Of a stretch of 34,022 nt of DNA, positions 7,729 to 16,792 are shown one piece after another. How positions within the stretch are numbered: position 1 is the stretch's first letter; the number at the start of each line of letters is the position of its first letter. This DNA is from an uncultured Anaerotruncus sp. GTDB lineage: Bacteria > Bacillota > Clostridia > Oscillospirales > Ruminococcaceae. The notes under the pieces are model-generated. The model was not told the DNA's origin. It did no database searches and saw only the letters and a program-made list of their open reading frames with translations. Location of the stretch: the NCBI GenBank assembly GCA_944385965.1, contig CALWZG010000027.1, forward strand, positions 1 to 34,022. The letters run 5' to 3'. The position numbers and the translations under genes are program-made.

Positions 7729-8724
7729 ATGACCACCAAGGAAAAACTGCTGGCTCTTTTTGAGTCCGGCAAAGGTACATACTTTTCCGGAGAGGAAATC
7801 GCCAAACAGCTTCAAATATCCAGGGCCGCTGTCTGGAAAGGGGTGAAAACCCTGCGTTCGGAAGGATACCCCATCGACGCAGTTACCAACAAGGGCTACT
7901 GCCTCTCCACCGCCACAGATATTCTTTCCAACCAGGGCATCCAAAAATATCTGGCCCCCCAATGCGCTTGTTTGGACCTGGTTGTAGTGCCGGAAGTCTC
8001 CTGCACCAATCTATGGGTTCGGGAAAAGGCCCACCAGGGCGCCTTGGAAGGCTGCGCCATCATCGCCAATCACCAGCTCCAGGGCCGGGGCCGGCTAGGG
8101 CGCAGCTTCTTCTCTCCGCCGGAAACCGGCATTTATCTAAGCCTGCTGCTGCGTCCTCAGCAGTATTCCGCCCAGCAGGCGGTGAGAATCACCACCATGG
8201 CCGCTGTGGCTGTCTGCGAGGCCATTGAGGCGGTCTCCGGTCAGCCAGCCCAAATTAAATGGATTAACGACATCTATGTGGGAGGCAAAAAGGTCTGCGG
8301 CATCTTAACCGAAGCCTCCTTCGGGCTGGAGAACGGTTTGGTGGAATACGCCGTTTTGGGGGTGGGAATAAATGTGTATCCCCCTCGGCAGGGATTCCCA
8401 AAGGAACTGGAATCCATCGCTGGAGCGGTTTTCCAATCCCCCCAGGATGACGGAAAAAACCGTTTGGCGGCAGAATTCCTCAATCGCTTTATGGATGGTT
8501 ACACCCACTTGGAACAGGCCGACTATGTGGAAAAATACCGGGCCCGCAGTCTGGTTCTGGGCAGGGAGGTTTCTGTGTTGACAGGCGGACAGGCCAAACA
8601 GGCCACCGCTCTTGAGATTGACGACGCCTGCCGGCTGAGGGTCCGCTATCTGGATGGGCAGGAAGAATCTTTATCCTCTGGGGAGGTCAGCCTCAAACTT
8701 GAAAATAAGGAGGGCTTCCTTTGA
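7729..8724 (+). CDS. birA: BirA bifunctional biotin ligase / repressor
   Basis: 331 residues from the ATG at 7729 with GGAGGTG before it. The N-terminal winged HTH (EEIAKQLQISRAAVWKGVKTLRSEGYPI) marks the regulatory two-function class. The ligase domain has the GRGRLGRSFFSPP biotin/ATP loop and KWINDIYV, followed by the C-terminal SH3-like cap. It makes biotinyl-AMP, biotinylates carrier proteins and represses the operon when loaded. The stop overlaps the bioY start. The operator upstream supports its regulatory role. Confidence 0.95.
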   Translation: MTTKEKLLALFESGKGTYFSGEEIAKQLQISRAAVWKGVKTLRSEGYPIDAVTNKGYCLSTATDILSNQGIQKYLAPQCACLDLVVVPEVSCTNLWVREKAHQGALEGCAIIANHQLQGRGRLGRSFFSPPETGIYLSLLLRPQQYSAQQAVRITTMAAVAVCEAIEAVSGQPAQIKWINDIYVGGKKVCGILTEASFGLENGLVEYAVLGVGINVYPPRQGFPKELESIAGAVFQSPQDDGKNRLAAEFLNRFMDGYTHLEQADYVEKYRARSLVLGREVSVLTGGQAKQATALEIDDACRLRVRYLDGQEESLSSGEVSLKLENKEGFL

Positions 8725-9275
8725 GACAATCCAAAACCCGAACCATTACCCTGTGCGCCCTGATGGTGGCGCTCATCGCAGCGGGGGCCTTTCTTCGGAT
8801 TCCCATTCCGGTGGTTCCCTTCACCCTGCAATTTCTGTTTACCATGCTGGCGGGGCTTCTGCTGGGAGGCAAACTGGGATTCCTTTCGGTGATGGTTTAC
8901 ATCTGCATGGGGCTGATGGGACTGCCCATATTCGCTGAGGGGGGAGGTCCCGCCTATCTGCTGAAGCCCAGCTTTGGCTATATCATCGGATTCGCTATCG
9001 CCGCCTATGTGACCGGCTCCATCGCCAATCAGGTCTCCCATCCCAATTATCCCAGACTGCTGGCAGCCAATTTTATAGGTTTGGGAATCGTGTATCTTTT
9101 TGGTATGGGCTATTACTACCTGCTGAGCAATTTCTACCTGGGCACCCCCATCGGGCTGTGGGCTTTATTTCTCTATTGCTTTTTGCTGGCTGTCCCAGGG
9201 GATATTTTACTCTGCCTTTTAGGGGCAGTTCTGGCCAAACGTTTAATCCCTTTTATACAGAAGAACAGGATGTGA
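8721..9275 (+). CDS. bioY: BioY biotin transporter substrate-binding subunit
   Basis: 184 residues, starting at a TTG that overlaps the birA stop, with AAGGAGGG 6 bases before. The six or so hydrophobic helices and the motifs PFTLQFLFTMLAGLLLGGKLG and AEGGGPAYLLKPSFGYIIGF are those of BioY, the S component of an ECF transporter. The ATPase and EcfT subunits are not nearby and are presumably shared ones encoded elsewhere. It lets the cell use external biotin as an alternative to synthesis by the genes after it. Confidence 0.95.
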   Translation: MRQSKTRTITLCALMVALIAAGAFLRIPIPVVPFTLQFLFTMLAGLLLGGKLGFLSVMVYICMGLMGLPIFAEGGGPAYLLKPSFGYIIGFAIAAYVTGSIANQVSHPNYPRLLAANFIGLGIVYLFGMGYYYLLSNFYLGTPIGLWALFLYCFLLAVPGDILLCLLGAVLAKRLIPFIQKNRM

Positions 9276-9281
9276 ACTGCT

Positions 9282-10253
9282 ATGTCATACGTCAAGGAAT
9301 TTAGGGACAAGGTATTGTCCGGGGAGGCCCTCACAAAAGAGGAAGCCCTGCTTTTATATGACCAGGACTTGATGGAGCTGCGGGAAAAAGCGGATGAAAT
9401 CCGCCGGCATTTCTGCGCCAACCGGTTCGACCTTTGCACCATTGTCAACGGAAAAAGCGGCCGATGCTCGGAGAACTGCAAGTTCTGCGCCCAATCGGCC
9501 CACAACCATACAGGAGCCGCCTGCTATCCCCTGCTGCCGGAGGAGGAACTGGTGCGGCAGGCTCGAGTCAACTGGGAACAGGGGGTCCCCCGCTATTCCA
9601 TTGTCACCTCCGGAAAACGCCTCACTGACGGGGAGGTAGAGGAAATGTGCAAAGCCATCCAGCGGATTAGGCGGGAGGTTGGGATTTCGGTCTGTGTGTC
9701 CTTTGGTCTGCTGGATGAGGCTCAATACAGACGTTTGAAGGAAGCCGGGGTCACCAGGGTTCACAACAACCTGGAAACCTCCCGCCGCAATTTCCCCAAC
9801 ATCTGCACCACCCACACCTTTGAGGACAAAATTAAAGCCATCCGAGCAGCGCAAGCCGCTGGTTTATCGGTTTGCAGCGGCGGCATCATGGGGCTGGGGG
9901 AAACCCCCGAGGACCGGATTGATATGGCCCTGACCCTGCGGGAACTTGGGATTCAAAGCGTTCCCATCAACCTGCTGAACCCCATTCTCGGAACCCCTCT
10001 GGGAGAGCAGCCCAAGCTGCCCCGGCAGGAACTGGAACGGATTGTGGCGGTTTACCGGTTCCTGCTGCCAAAAGCATTCATCCGTTTGGCGGGGGGACGG
10101 GGGCTTTTAGGGGACCAGGGCAGAGGCTGTTTCCTGTCTGGAGCCAACGCCGCTATCTCTGGGGATATGCTGACCACAGCGGGCATCTCGGTGGAAACCG
10201 ACCACAAGATGCTCAAACAACTTGGATACGAGGTGGGGTTTTATCATGGCTAA
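9282..10253 (+). CDS. bioB: Biotin synthase BioB
   Basis: A 323-residue radical SAM enzyme that inserts sulphur into dethiobiotin. The CxxxCxxC cluster site is C62-C66-C69 (GRCSENCKFCAQ). Further family motifs are HNNLETSRRNFPNICTTHTFEDKI and CSGGIMGLGETPEDR. The ribosome site is weak (AGGATGTGA), so translation may depend on coupling with bioY, which ends 6 bases upstream. It overlaps bioD by 8 bases. Length is at the short end but normal. Confidence 0.96.
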   Translation: MSYVKEFRDKVLSGEALTKEEALLLYDQDLMELREKADEIRRHFCANRFDLCTIVNGKSGRCSENCKFCAQSAHNHTGAACYPLLPEEELVRQARVNWEQGVPRYSIVTSGKRLTDGEVEEMCKAIQRIRREVGISVCVSFGLLDEAQYRRLKEAGVTRVHNNLETSRRNFPNICTTHTFEDKIKAIRAAQAAGLSVCSGGIMGLGETPEDRIDMALTLRELGIQSVPINLLNPILGTPLGEQPKLPRQELERIVAVYRFLLPKAFIRLAGGRGLLGDQGRGCFLSGANAAISGDMLTTAGISVETDHKMLKQLGYEVGFYHG

Positions 10254-10950
10254 AGGATTATTTATCACCGGAACGGGAACAGATGTGGGGAAAACCTTTG
10301 TAACCGGCCTGATTCTAAAGGCCCTTCATCAGGGAGGCTATCAGGCCGCCTATTACAAGGCCGCCATGAGCGGCAACCAGAGAGGAGCGGATGGGGCTTT
10401 GATTCCAGGGGACGCCCTGTTTGTAAAATCCGTCTCTGGAATCGACCAACCGTTGGAAGAAATGTGTCCCTATGTGTACGAAAACGCTGTTTCCCCTCAC
10501 CTGGCGGCCCAGATGGAAGGGAACCCTGTTGAGATGGAAAAAGCCTTAGCAGGGTTCGACCAGCTGGCCCAGCGTTACCAGCTGATTACGGTGGAAGGGT
10601 CCGGGGGAATTCTTTGCCCTCTTCGTTTCGACCAGCAGAAAATTCAGCTTACCGATTTCATCAAGGCCAAGAATCTCAGCTGCCTGATTGTGGCGGACGC
10701 AGGCCTGGGAACCATCAACAGCGTGGGACTGACGGTGGCCTACATGAAAGGGGCAGGTATCCCTATCAAGGGACTCATTTTCAACCGGTTCCAGCCGGGG
10801 AATCCCATGCATGAGGACAATGTAAAGATGTGCGCCTGTCTGACCGGCCTGAAGGTCATCGCTCAGGTTCAGGAAGGGGCCTCCCAATTGGAGATTTCCC
10901 CCACCCAATTGGCAGAACTTTATGAGGAAGTGAATGGAGGCGGCTTATGA
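10246..10950 (+). CDS. bioD: Dethiobiotin synthetase BioD
   Basis: 234 residues from MAKGLFITGTGTDVGKTF; the ATG at 10246 follows GAGGTGGGG. The P-loop GTGTDVGKT and VEGSGGILCPL are diagnostic of this ATP-dependent carboxylase, which closes the ureido ring of diaminopelargonate. It overlaps bioB upstream and shares ATGA with bioA downstream. Confidence 0.95.
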   Translation: MAKGLFITGTGTDVGKTFVTGLILKALHQGGYQAAYYKAAMSGNQRGADGALIPGDALFVKSVSGIDQPLEEMCPYVYENAVSPHLAAQMEGNPVEMEKALAGFDQLAQRYQLITVEGSGGILCPLRFDQQKIQLTDFIKAKNLSCLIVADAGLGTINSVGLTVAYMKGAGIPIKGLIFNRFQPGNPMHEDNVKMCACLTGLKVIAQVQEGASQLEISPTQLAELYEEVNGGGL

Positions 10951-12152
10951 TTTGGTATCCCTATCAGCAGATGAAAACAATGGCTCCCCCTTATGAGATT
11001 GTGGACGCCCAAGGGGTTTACCTTTATACACGGGACCAGCGGCTGATTGACTCGGTGTCCTCCTGGTGGAGCGTGATTCACGGCTACAAACACCCCAGGC
11101 TGAATCAAGCCCTCATCTCCCAGGCCGAAAAATTCTCCCATGTGATGCTGGGCGGCCTGACCCATCAGCCAGCCCTGCGCCTGGCGGAAAAACTGGAAAA
11201 CTGGCTTCCGGGGACTTTAAACCACTGTTTCTTCTCCGATTCCGGCAGCGTGGCTGTGGAAGTGGCTTTGAAAATGGCCCTCCAATATTTCATGAATCAG
11301 GGGCAGGAACAGCGCACCATGGTTTTGGCGCTGGAACACGCCTATCATGGGGATACCTTCAAAACTATGGAGGTAGGAGATGATGAGGATTACCACTTTG
11401 TATTGAAAGCCTATGGGAAAAGTAAGCAGGTGGTTCACATCCCCACCCAGATTCCAGCTCTGGAACAGGCTTTCCAGCAGTACCATCCTTATCTGAACTG
11501 CCTGATTGTGGAGCCTCTCTTGCAGGGGGCCGGCGGTATGCGGATGTATGGCCTTCCCTTTTTGCAGCGGGCCAGAGAGCTGTGTGACCAGTACGGGGTC
11601 CTGCTGATTTTCGACGAGGTGGCCACTGGATTCGGCCGTACTGGTAACCGGTTCGTGGCGGATTTGGTGCAGCCGGATATTCTGGTGCTGGGCAAGGCCC
11701 TCACCGGAGGATATATTGGCCATGCTGTCACTGTGGCCAGCCAAAAGGTTTTTGAGGGCTTTTACGATGACAACCCCGAACACGCTTTGATGCACGGCCC
11801 CACCTTTATGGGAAATCCACTGGCTTGCAGCGTGGCCCTGGAATCCATCCATATTTTTGAGGAGGAGGACTACCTGTCCAAAATCCGCCGGATTGAGGAG
11901 ATTACCCGCCGGGAGATGGAAGGATTCTCCCACCCCAAGGTGAAAGAGGTACGCATCATGGGCGGATGTGTCTGTGTGGAGGTGGACCACCCCTCTACCC
12001 TGGCGGGATACCAAAAGTTTGCTTATCAGCGGGGGGTATTCAGCCGCCCCTTCTTGAACTATCTGTACGCCATGGTTCCCTATATCATTCAGGAGGACCA
12101 ATTGGTACAAGTTTTGGATACCATGAAGGCGTGGTTTCAACAGAATTTTTAG
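10947..12152 (+). CDS. bioA: BioA adenosylmethionine-8-amino-7-oxononanoate aminotransferase
   Basis: A 401-residue class III PLP aminotransferase that converts KAPA to DAPA using S-adenosylmethionine. Motifs seen are SVSSWWSVIHGYKHPRLNQA, LALEHAYHGDTFKTM, IFDEVATGFGRTG and the PLP lysine in LGKALTGGYIG. The start overlaps the bioD stop and has GGAGG 6 bases before. It is the last gene of the operon, and its stop overlaps the stop of the convergent histidine kinase gene; I see no terminator between them. No bioF is present in the operon. Confidence 0.95.
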   Translation: MIWYPYQQMKTMAPPYEIVDAQGVYLYTRDQRLIDSVSSWWSVIHGYKHPRLNQALISQAEKFSHVMLGGLTHQPALRLAEKLENWLPGTLNHCFFSDSGSVAVEVALKMALQYFMNQGQEQRTMVLALEHAYHGDTFKTMEVGDDEDYHFVLKAYGKSKQVVHIPTQIPALEQAFQQYHPYLNCLIVEPLLQGAGGMRMYGLPFLQRARELCDQYGVLLIFDEVATGFGRTGNRFVADLVQPDILVLGKALTGGYIGHAVTVASQKVFEGFYDDNPEHALMHGPTFMGNPLACSVALESIHIFEEEDYLSKIRRIEEITRREMEGFSHPKVKEVRIMGGCVCVEVDHPSTLAGYQKFAYQRGVFSRPFLNYLYAMVPYIIQEDQLVQVLDTMKAWFQQNF

Positions 12153-13597
12153 GGAAACACAAGGGTAAAGCTGGTTTCCCCACCGCCGCTTTGGACCTGA
12201 ATCTCAATCTGGTGCCGGTCAGCAATCTGTTTGGCGATGGCCAAGCCCAGTCCTGTGCCAGAACGATTGGCCCCGCTATGGGTTTTGTAAAAGCGGTCAA
12301 AGAGGCGGGGCAGCTCCTCTGCGGGGATATCTTCTCCCTGGTTTGTAACCGAGAGAAGGTATCCCTTTTCCTTTTCCTCCAAGGCCAAGGTGACCCTGCC
12401 CCCCTCCTTTGAAAACTTAACAGCGTTATCCAAAAAAATGAGAACCAGCTGCCGGAGCCGGCCATAATCCCCCCGCACCAGGCATTCTTCCTCCGGGAAC
12501 TGGGTGGAAAGTTCCAGCCCTTTGGACTGGATGGCCCTGCGGATAGACCGGGCTGTATCCCGGGTCAGGTCGCACAGGTTTACCTCCCCCATGTCCAGCT
12601 GGAACTGGGCGTCCTGCAAGCGGGACAGGTCCAGCAGGTCATTCACCAGTCGCTCCAGATGGCGGCTTTCCGCCAGCATCTGCTGATGGTACTCCTCCAC
12701 CTCTTGGGAATCGCTGACCGTTCCATCCACAAGAACCTCCAAAGACCCCCGAAGGACCGCTACTGGTGTGCGCAACTCATGGGATACGTTAGCCACAAAA
12801 TCTTGTTTCAGCTGGTCCAGGGCTGCCCGTTCCTGGTCCGCCTGGGCCAGCCGCCCCGACAGAAAATCCACCGCTTTCGCCAGCTGGCCAATCTCATCCC
12901 CTTGCACCACACCGGTCCGGGCGGAATAATCCCCTTCTGCCAACCTCAGAGCGGCGGTCTGAATGCCTCTCAGAGGAGCGGTCACACGGCAGGACAACCA
13001 GAAGGCCGCCGTCCCAGCCAGAAGCAGCGCTGCCAGAACCCCAACCCCAAAGGCGGACATTCCATGATATACCGCCTCATCTACCCCGCTGGCGGGAGAA
13101 TGGAGCAGCACCACCCCCAGTACCCCATCCGGCCCTTGGATGGGCGCACCCACTGTGATGGTAGGGGTGTCCAGCAAGCCGGAAAACTCCTCCCCATAGG
13201 TGATTTCCCCGTTGAAAACCCGTTTCACAATCTCCTCGGCGTTTTCAGGGAGTTCCCCATAGGAGGGGGACTGTCCATGGCCAGGGGTCAGCAGGTTGAG
13301 CTGCTCATCCACCACCCAAACCTCAGCCATGGCGATTTGATTCAAAAACCGCAGATAAGCTCCATAGCCTCCCATACCGCCCCGGCCATAACCCATACCC
13401 ATGCCTGTGCCAGCTCCCGTTTGAAAATCAGCCAAGGTCTCGGCGATGGAAACTGCTTTTTCTTCCATAGCAGCCCGGTTGATGGCAATGGTATGATGAC
13501 GGAACATATATACAAAGACCCCGCCCATCACAGTGGTAAAAAACAGCAGCACCGCCGCAAAACAAGCGGTCAGCTTCCAGACCATTTTATTTTTCAT
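12149..13597 (-). CDS. Membrane sensor histidine kinase
   Basis: 482 residues. A first membrane helix (about 8-31) and a second (about 181-203) bracket an external domain of about 150 residues. That domain opens with a Gly/Met-rich stretch (TGMGMGYGRGGMGGYG, about 64-79). Then come HAMP, an H-box with the phosphoacceptor His at about 273 (VSHELRTP), an N-box (IFLDNAVKFSK) and a G-box (GTGLGLAIAKQ). Its start overlaps the regulator stop by 4 bases, so the pair is coupled. The external Gly/Met motif resembles the tail of the secreted protein encoded at 14502-14981, which hints at a shared ligand such as a metal. Signal unknown. Confidence 0.92.
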   Translation of the reverse strand: MKNKMVWKLTACFAAVLLFFTTVMGGVFVYMFRHHTIAINRAAMEEKAVSIAETLADFQTGAGTGMGMGYGRGGMGGYGAYLRFLNQIAMAEVWVVDEQLNLLTPGHGQSPSYGELPENAEEIVKRVFNGEITYGEEFSGLLDTPTITVGAPIQGPDGVLGVVLLHSPASGVDEAVYHGMSAFGVGVLAALLLAGTAAFWLSCRVTAPLRGIQTAALRLAEGDYSARTGVVQGDEIGQLAKAVDFLSGRLAQADQERAALDQLKQDFVANVSHELRTPVAVLRGSLEVLVDGTVSDSQEVEEYHQQMLAESRHLERLVNDLLDLSRLQDAQFQLDMGEVNLCDLTRDTARSIRRAIQSKGLELSTQFPEEECLVRGDYGRLRQLVLIFLDNAVKFSKEGGRVTLALEEKEKGYLLSVTNQGEDIPAEELPRLFDRFYKTHSGANRSGTGLGLAIAKQIADRHQIEIQVQSGGGETSFTLVFP

Positions 13598-14280
13598 GGC
13601 TGCACCTCAAACTTATATCCTACATTGCGGATGGTGGCGATTTTCCAGGCGGGATGGGGCACCGCCTCCAGCTTAGCCCGCAGGCGCTTCATATGGGAAT
13701 CCACTGTGCGGGAATCCCCATAATAATCATACCCCCACAACAAATCCAGCAGCATCTCTCTGGTAAAAGCCCGGTTTCTTCCATTGGCCAGGGTCCAAAG
13801 CATATCTGTTTCCCGCTTGGTAAGCAGCACTGGGGTGCCTCCAATGGAAACTGTATAGTCTTCCAGATTGATGGTCAGGTTGTCGATGGTCAGAATCTTC
13901 GCCCCGTCCCCGGAGTTCCGGTCAATTCTCCGCAGCACCGCCCGGACCCGGGCCATCACCTCGCCTGGGGAAAAGGGCTTTACAATATAATCATCTGCCC
14001 CAATATCCAGCCCCATAATCTTCTCAAAATCTTCCCCTCGGGCTGTAATCATAATCACCGGTACATCCGAACTTTTGCGGATTTCACGGCACACCTGGAA
14101 TCCGTCCAGTTTTGGCATCATCACATCCAAAAGAATAATCTGGGGCTTGCTTGTCTGGAACGCTTCCAGGGCCTGTTCCCCGTCCTGAACCAGAATGGTG
14201 TCGAACCCCTCCTTCTGGGCAGCGCTTTTCAAAATATTCAGCAGCTGCGGATTGTCGTCCGCAATCAGCATGGTCGCCAT
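13594..14280 (-). CDS. OmpR/PhoB-type response regulator
   Basis: 228 residues. The receiver domain has the acidic pair DD (8-9), phosphoacceptor D52 (ILLDVMMPKLDG) and the lysine in IVKPFSPGE. The C-terminal winged helix (about 130-228) ends with the typical DSHMKRLRAKLE...TIRNVGYKF. GGGAGG lies before the ATG. Upstream, 11-bp-spaced direct repeats of the kind such regulators bind lie between it and the divergent secreted-protein gene. Confidence 0.94.
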   Translation of the reverse strand: MATMLIADDNPQLLNILKSAAQKEGFDTILVQDGEQALEAFQTSKPQIILLDVMMPKLDGFQVCREIRKSSDVPVIMITARGEDFEKIMGLDIGADDYIVKPFSPGEVMARVRAVLRRIDRNSGDGAKILTIDNLTINLEDYTVSIGGTPVLLTKRETDMLWTLANGRNRAFTREMLLDLLWGYDYYGDSRTVDSHMKRLRAKLEAVPHPAWKIATIRNVGYKFEVQP

Positions 14281-14369
14281 ACGAATTCCTCCCTCTTATT
14301 ATAAGTCAGCAGCTTTTGAGCCTGTTGAAAACAACTCATCCAACTTCCAATATCATAGCGCCTCTATAA

Positions 14370-14435
14370 GGCAGTTTTGTGGCAGGGACAAAAAAATGCC
14401 TGATAAATAACCTCTAACTGCCATCAAACTGCCAT
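14370..14435. promoter_or_regulatory. Paired 11-bp direct repeats, likely response-regulator sites
   Basis: AACTGCCAT occurs at 14416-14424 and 14427-14435, and its mirror form GGCAG at 14370-14374 and 14381-14385, each pair exactly 11 bases apart. OmpR/PhoB-type dimers bind tandem sites about one helical turn apart. A TAGGAT/GATAAA -10-like element follows at about 14446-14453, so the right pair would sit where an activator replaces the -35. The left pair faces the regulator gene. Confidence 0.65.
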
Positions 14436-14501
14436 ATAGGAGGGGTAGGATAAAAACACCGAAAGGAAATTACCCACAAACACAGAAAGGGAGTTGCCAA
14501 G

Positions 14502-14981
14502 ATGAAAAATATGAAGAAATTTGCTGTTGGATGTATCGCTGTTCTCACTTTGGTATCCGCCTCTGTTACTTCTTTCGCTGCCAGCGCTTATCAAACCCCA
14601 GCTGAGGCGGCGGCTGGTGTCACCGATCAATCCTTGAAAGATGTTATCGCCCAGCGCCAATCCGGCAAAAGCTACGGCTCCATCGCCGCTGATGCTGGAA
14701 AGCTTTCTGAATTCCAGCAGGCCACCAGAGAAATCCAGCAGGACCGCCTGAACGCAGGTGTGGCCAATGGAACCATCACTCAGGAGCAGGCGGACGCTTG
14801 GATTGCTGCTATGCAGGAGCGCCAGTCTGTTTGTGATGGAACCGGTATGGGAGCCGGCTGCGGTCTGGGCGCTGGCAACTGTGGACTGGGTGCTGGAATG
14901 GGCTTAGGTCAAGGTCAAGGCCGTGGTCAGGGCAGAGGTATGGGACTGGGCCTGCGGGATGGTTCCTGCCTGTATCAATAA
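14502..14981 (+). CDS. Secreted Gly/Met/Cys-rich small protein
   Basis: 159 residues with AAAGGGAG before the ATG. There is a clear signal peptide (MKNMKKFAVGCIAVLTLVSASVTSFAASA, cut near residue 29). A helical middle follows (TPAEAAAGVTDQSLKDVIAQRQSGKSYGSIAADAGKLSEFQQ...), reminiscent of DUF2680-like secreted proteins. The tail from about 108 is rich in Gly, with Met, Cys, Gln and Arg, in repeats such as GMGLGQGQGRGQGRGMGLG. It is divergent from the two-component genes and follows the direct repeats, so it is probably their target. Metal or envelope-stress binding is a guess. Confidence 0.75.
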   Translation: MKNMKKFAVGCIAVLTLVSASVTSFAASAYQTPAEAAAGVTDQSLKDVIAQRQSGKSYGSIAADAGKLSEFQQATREIQQDRLNAGVANGTITQEQADAWIAAMQERQSVCDGTGMGAGCGLGAGNCGLGAGMGLGQGQGRGQGRGMGLGLRDGSCLYQ

Positions 14982-15033
14982 GCCTGTCACTTTGAAAACC
15001 AGATGAAGTAACCCATAGCGCTTTTGGCGCAAA

Positions 15034-15074
15034 GGGCTGGAATTCTCATTGGAGAATTCCGGCCCTTCTGTTTG
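15034..15074 (+). terminator. Terminator after the secreted-protein gene
   Basis: GGGCTGGAATTCTC (15034-15047) pairs with GAGAATTCCGGCCC (15052-15065), with one imperfect pair, a 4-base loop and a T-rich tail. Confidence 0.7.
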
Positions 15075-15141
15075 TTGGGAAACCTCTGCGGTGCCTCCCC
15101 TGATTGGTCATTCCGCCCAAATACAGGGCCTCGAAAATATA

Positions 15142-16302
15142 TCAGTCAGCCATGTCCTGGGGCAGCTGCTCCCGCATGGAATTTTCCTCAAAGGTTTTGG
15201 CCACCGCCTTCAGCTGTTCAGAAATTTTGATGTGCTGTGGACAATGCTGTTCACATTTACGGCATCCAATACAGTCGGAGGCTTTTCCATAACGCTGATT
15301 CAGGTTCTGATAATATACAAACTGGCTGTAAAACTGATTAAAGACGGTATGCTGTCTCACATTGTTATACAGGGCGAAATATTCAGGAATAGGAATCTTT
15401 TTGGGGCAGCCATCTACGCAGTAACGGCAGGCGGTACAGGGAACCGCTATGGAGGCGTTAATTTCTGTTACTGCTTTTTGAATTACCTCCAATTCCTTCG
15501 ACCCCAGAGGCTCAAAGTGTTCCATATAGCCCATGTTGTCCAGAAGCTGTTCCATAGTGGTCATGCCGCTGAGTACCATCTCCACTTGGGGCTGGCTGGC
15601 CGCGAATCGAATGGCCCAGGACGGGCAGGACCAATCTGGATGACATTCCTCGAACATCTCCTTCACCTGAGGCGGCACCTTAGCCAAAACCCCTCCCTTC
15701 ACCGGCTCCATCACAATCACCGGCTTCCCATATTTGCAGGCGATTTCATAACATCTCCGGGACTGAATACTGGCGTTTTCCCAGTCCAGATAGTTCAGCT
15801 GAAGCTGCACAAACTCCATCTCCGGATGCTCGGTTAAAATCCGCTCCAAAAGTTCCGGGGTGTCGTGAAAAGAAAATCCCAACTTTCGGATTTTCCCTTG
15901 GGCTTTTTTCTCACTTAACAGGCGGAATGCGTCCTGCTCCTGGGCTTTTTGATAGGTTCTGGCACCTACATTGTGAATCAGGTAATAATCAAAGTAGTCC
16001 ACTCCACATTTTTCCAGCTGGTGGTCAAAGGTTTGGGCCGCCTGCTCAGGAGTATCCATAAATCCTACCGGAAGCTTGTCCGCCAATAAAAAGCTGTCCC
16101 GGGGATAACGCTTTACCAGCGCTTCCCGCACCGCCAGTTCACTTTGGTTTTGGTGGTAGATATAGGCGGTGTCAAAATATCGGAATCCCCGCTCCATAAA
16201 CACATCCACCATCTTTTTGAAAGCTTCCAGATCTATGCTGGTGGGGTCCTCTGAATCAATCAAAGGCAAGCGCATACATCCAAATCCCAATTTCTTTTCC
16301 AT
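15142..16302 (-). CDS. Aldo/keto reductase fused to a 2[4Fe-4S] ferredoxin domain
   Basis: A 386-residue cytoplasmic oxidoreductase common in anaerobic Clostridia. The aldo/keto barrel spans about residues 1-280, with [13 protein letters not shown] carrying the family Asp and Tyr. The C-terminal part has two clusters, [12 protein letters not shown] and [21 protein letters not shown] stands 7 bases before the ATG. The ferredoxin part suggests electron exchange with Fe-S partners rather than plain NADPH use. Substrate unknown. It is a single gene with a possible terminator role for the hairpin at 15034-15065, which faces it. Confidence 0.92.
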   Translation of the reverse strand: MEKKLGFGCMRLPLIDSEDPTSIDLEAFKKMVDVFMERGFRYFDTAYIYHQNQSELAVREALVKRYPRDSFLLADKLPVGFMDTPEQAAQTFDHQLEKCGVDYFDYYLIHNVGARTYQKAQEQDAFRLLSEKKAQGKIRKLGFSFHDTPELLERILTEHPEMEFVQLQLNYLDWENASIQSRRCYEIACKYGKPVIVMEPVKGGVLAKVPPQVKEMFEECHPDWSCPSWAIRFAASQPQVEMVLSGMTTMEQLLDNMGYMEHFEPLGSKELEVIQKAVTEINASIAVPCTACRYCVDGCPKKIPIPEYFALYNNVRQHTVFNQFYSQFVYYQNLNQRYGKASDCIGCRKCEQHCPQHIKISEQLKAVAKTFEENSMREQLPQDMAD

Positions 16303-16403
16303 CTGTTTGTCTCCTCCTTGCTGCTTGCTTCCTCCAATGCTGCCATACTAACAGTCAATTAAAGCGGAGCTTTATCCGCAAATTATCTTGTCCAATACCA
16401 GCC

Positions 16404-16689
16404 TTGGACGGGAGTGGGTATCGTCCTGGCCATAAAAGGTATAATAACCGCTCTGCGGTTATTATACCATGAACACAAGGTGTGAATGGTATAATTGGCC
16501 ATTGGGACGGAAGTGGGCTCTGTCCACGTATCGTCCTGGCCATAAAAGGTATAATAGCCGCTCTGCGGTTATTATACCATGAACACAAGGTGTGAATGGT
16601 ATAATTGGCCATTGGGACGGAAGTGGGCTCTGTCCACGTATCGTCCTGGCCATAAAATGTATAATAGCTGCTCTGCGGTTATTATACCA
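16404..16689. repeat. 110-bp tandem repeat array with nested palindromes
   Basis: The unit beginning GTATCGTCCTGGCC starts at 16418, 16528 and 16638, an exact 110-base period. A degenerate partial unit lies before the first and the third copy stops at 16689. Each unit holds a stem, perfect in copy 1 over 14 bp (16438-16451 with 16455-16468, loop TCT). Copies 2 and 3 carry changes on one arm, some keeping a G-T pair. A second TATAATTGGCC element recurs in each unit. Open frames inside it are by-products of the repeat. It could be a decayed miniature transposon cluster or a protein- or RNA-binding array. Confidence 0.85.
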
Positions 16690-16792
16690 CATAAAGCTTC
16701 TTTTGGAACAGCATTTTTACAACCGTCCCGCCCAGAACTTTTCAGCCGGGGGCGAGGATATTTCCCCGCCCCCACATGTACTTACCTAACCA

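Noticed and set aside
16404..16775. Short repeated frames and a possible CRISPR array
   Set aside because: The repeat unit is 110 bases with no spacer variation, and no cas genes are present. The frames merely translate the repeat.
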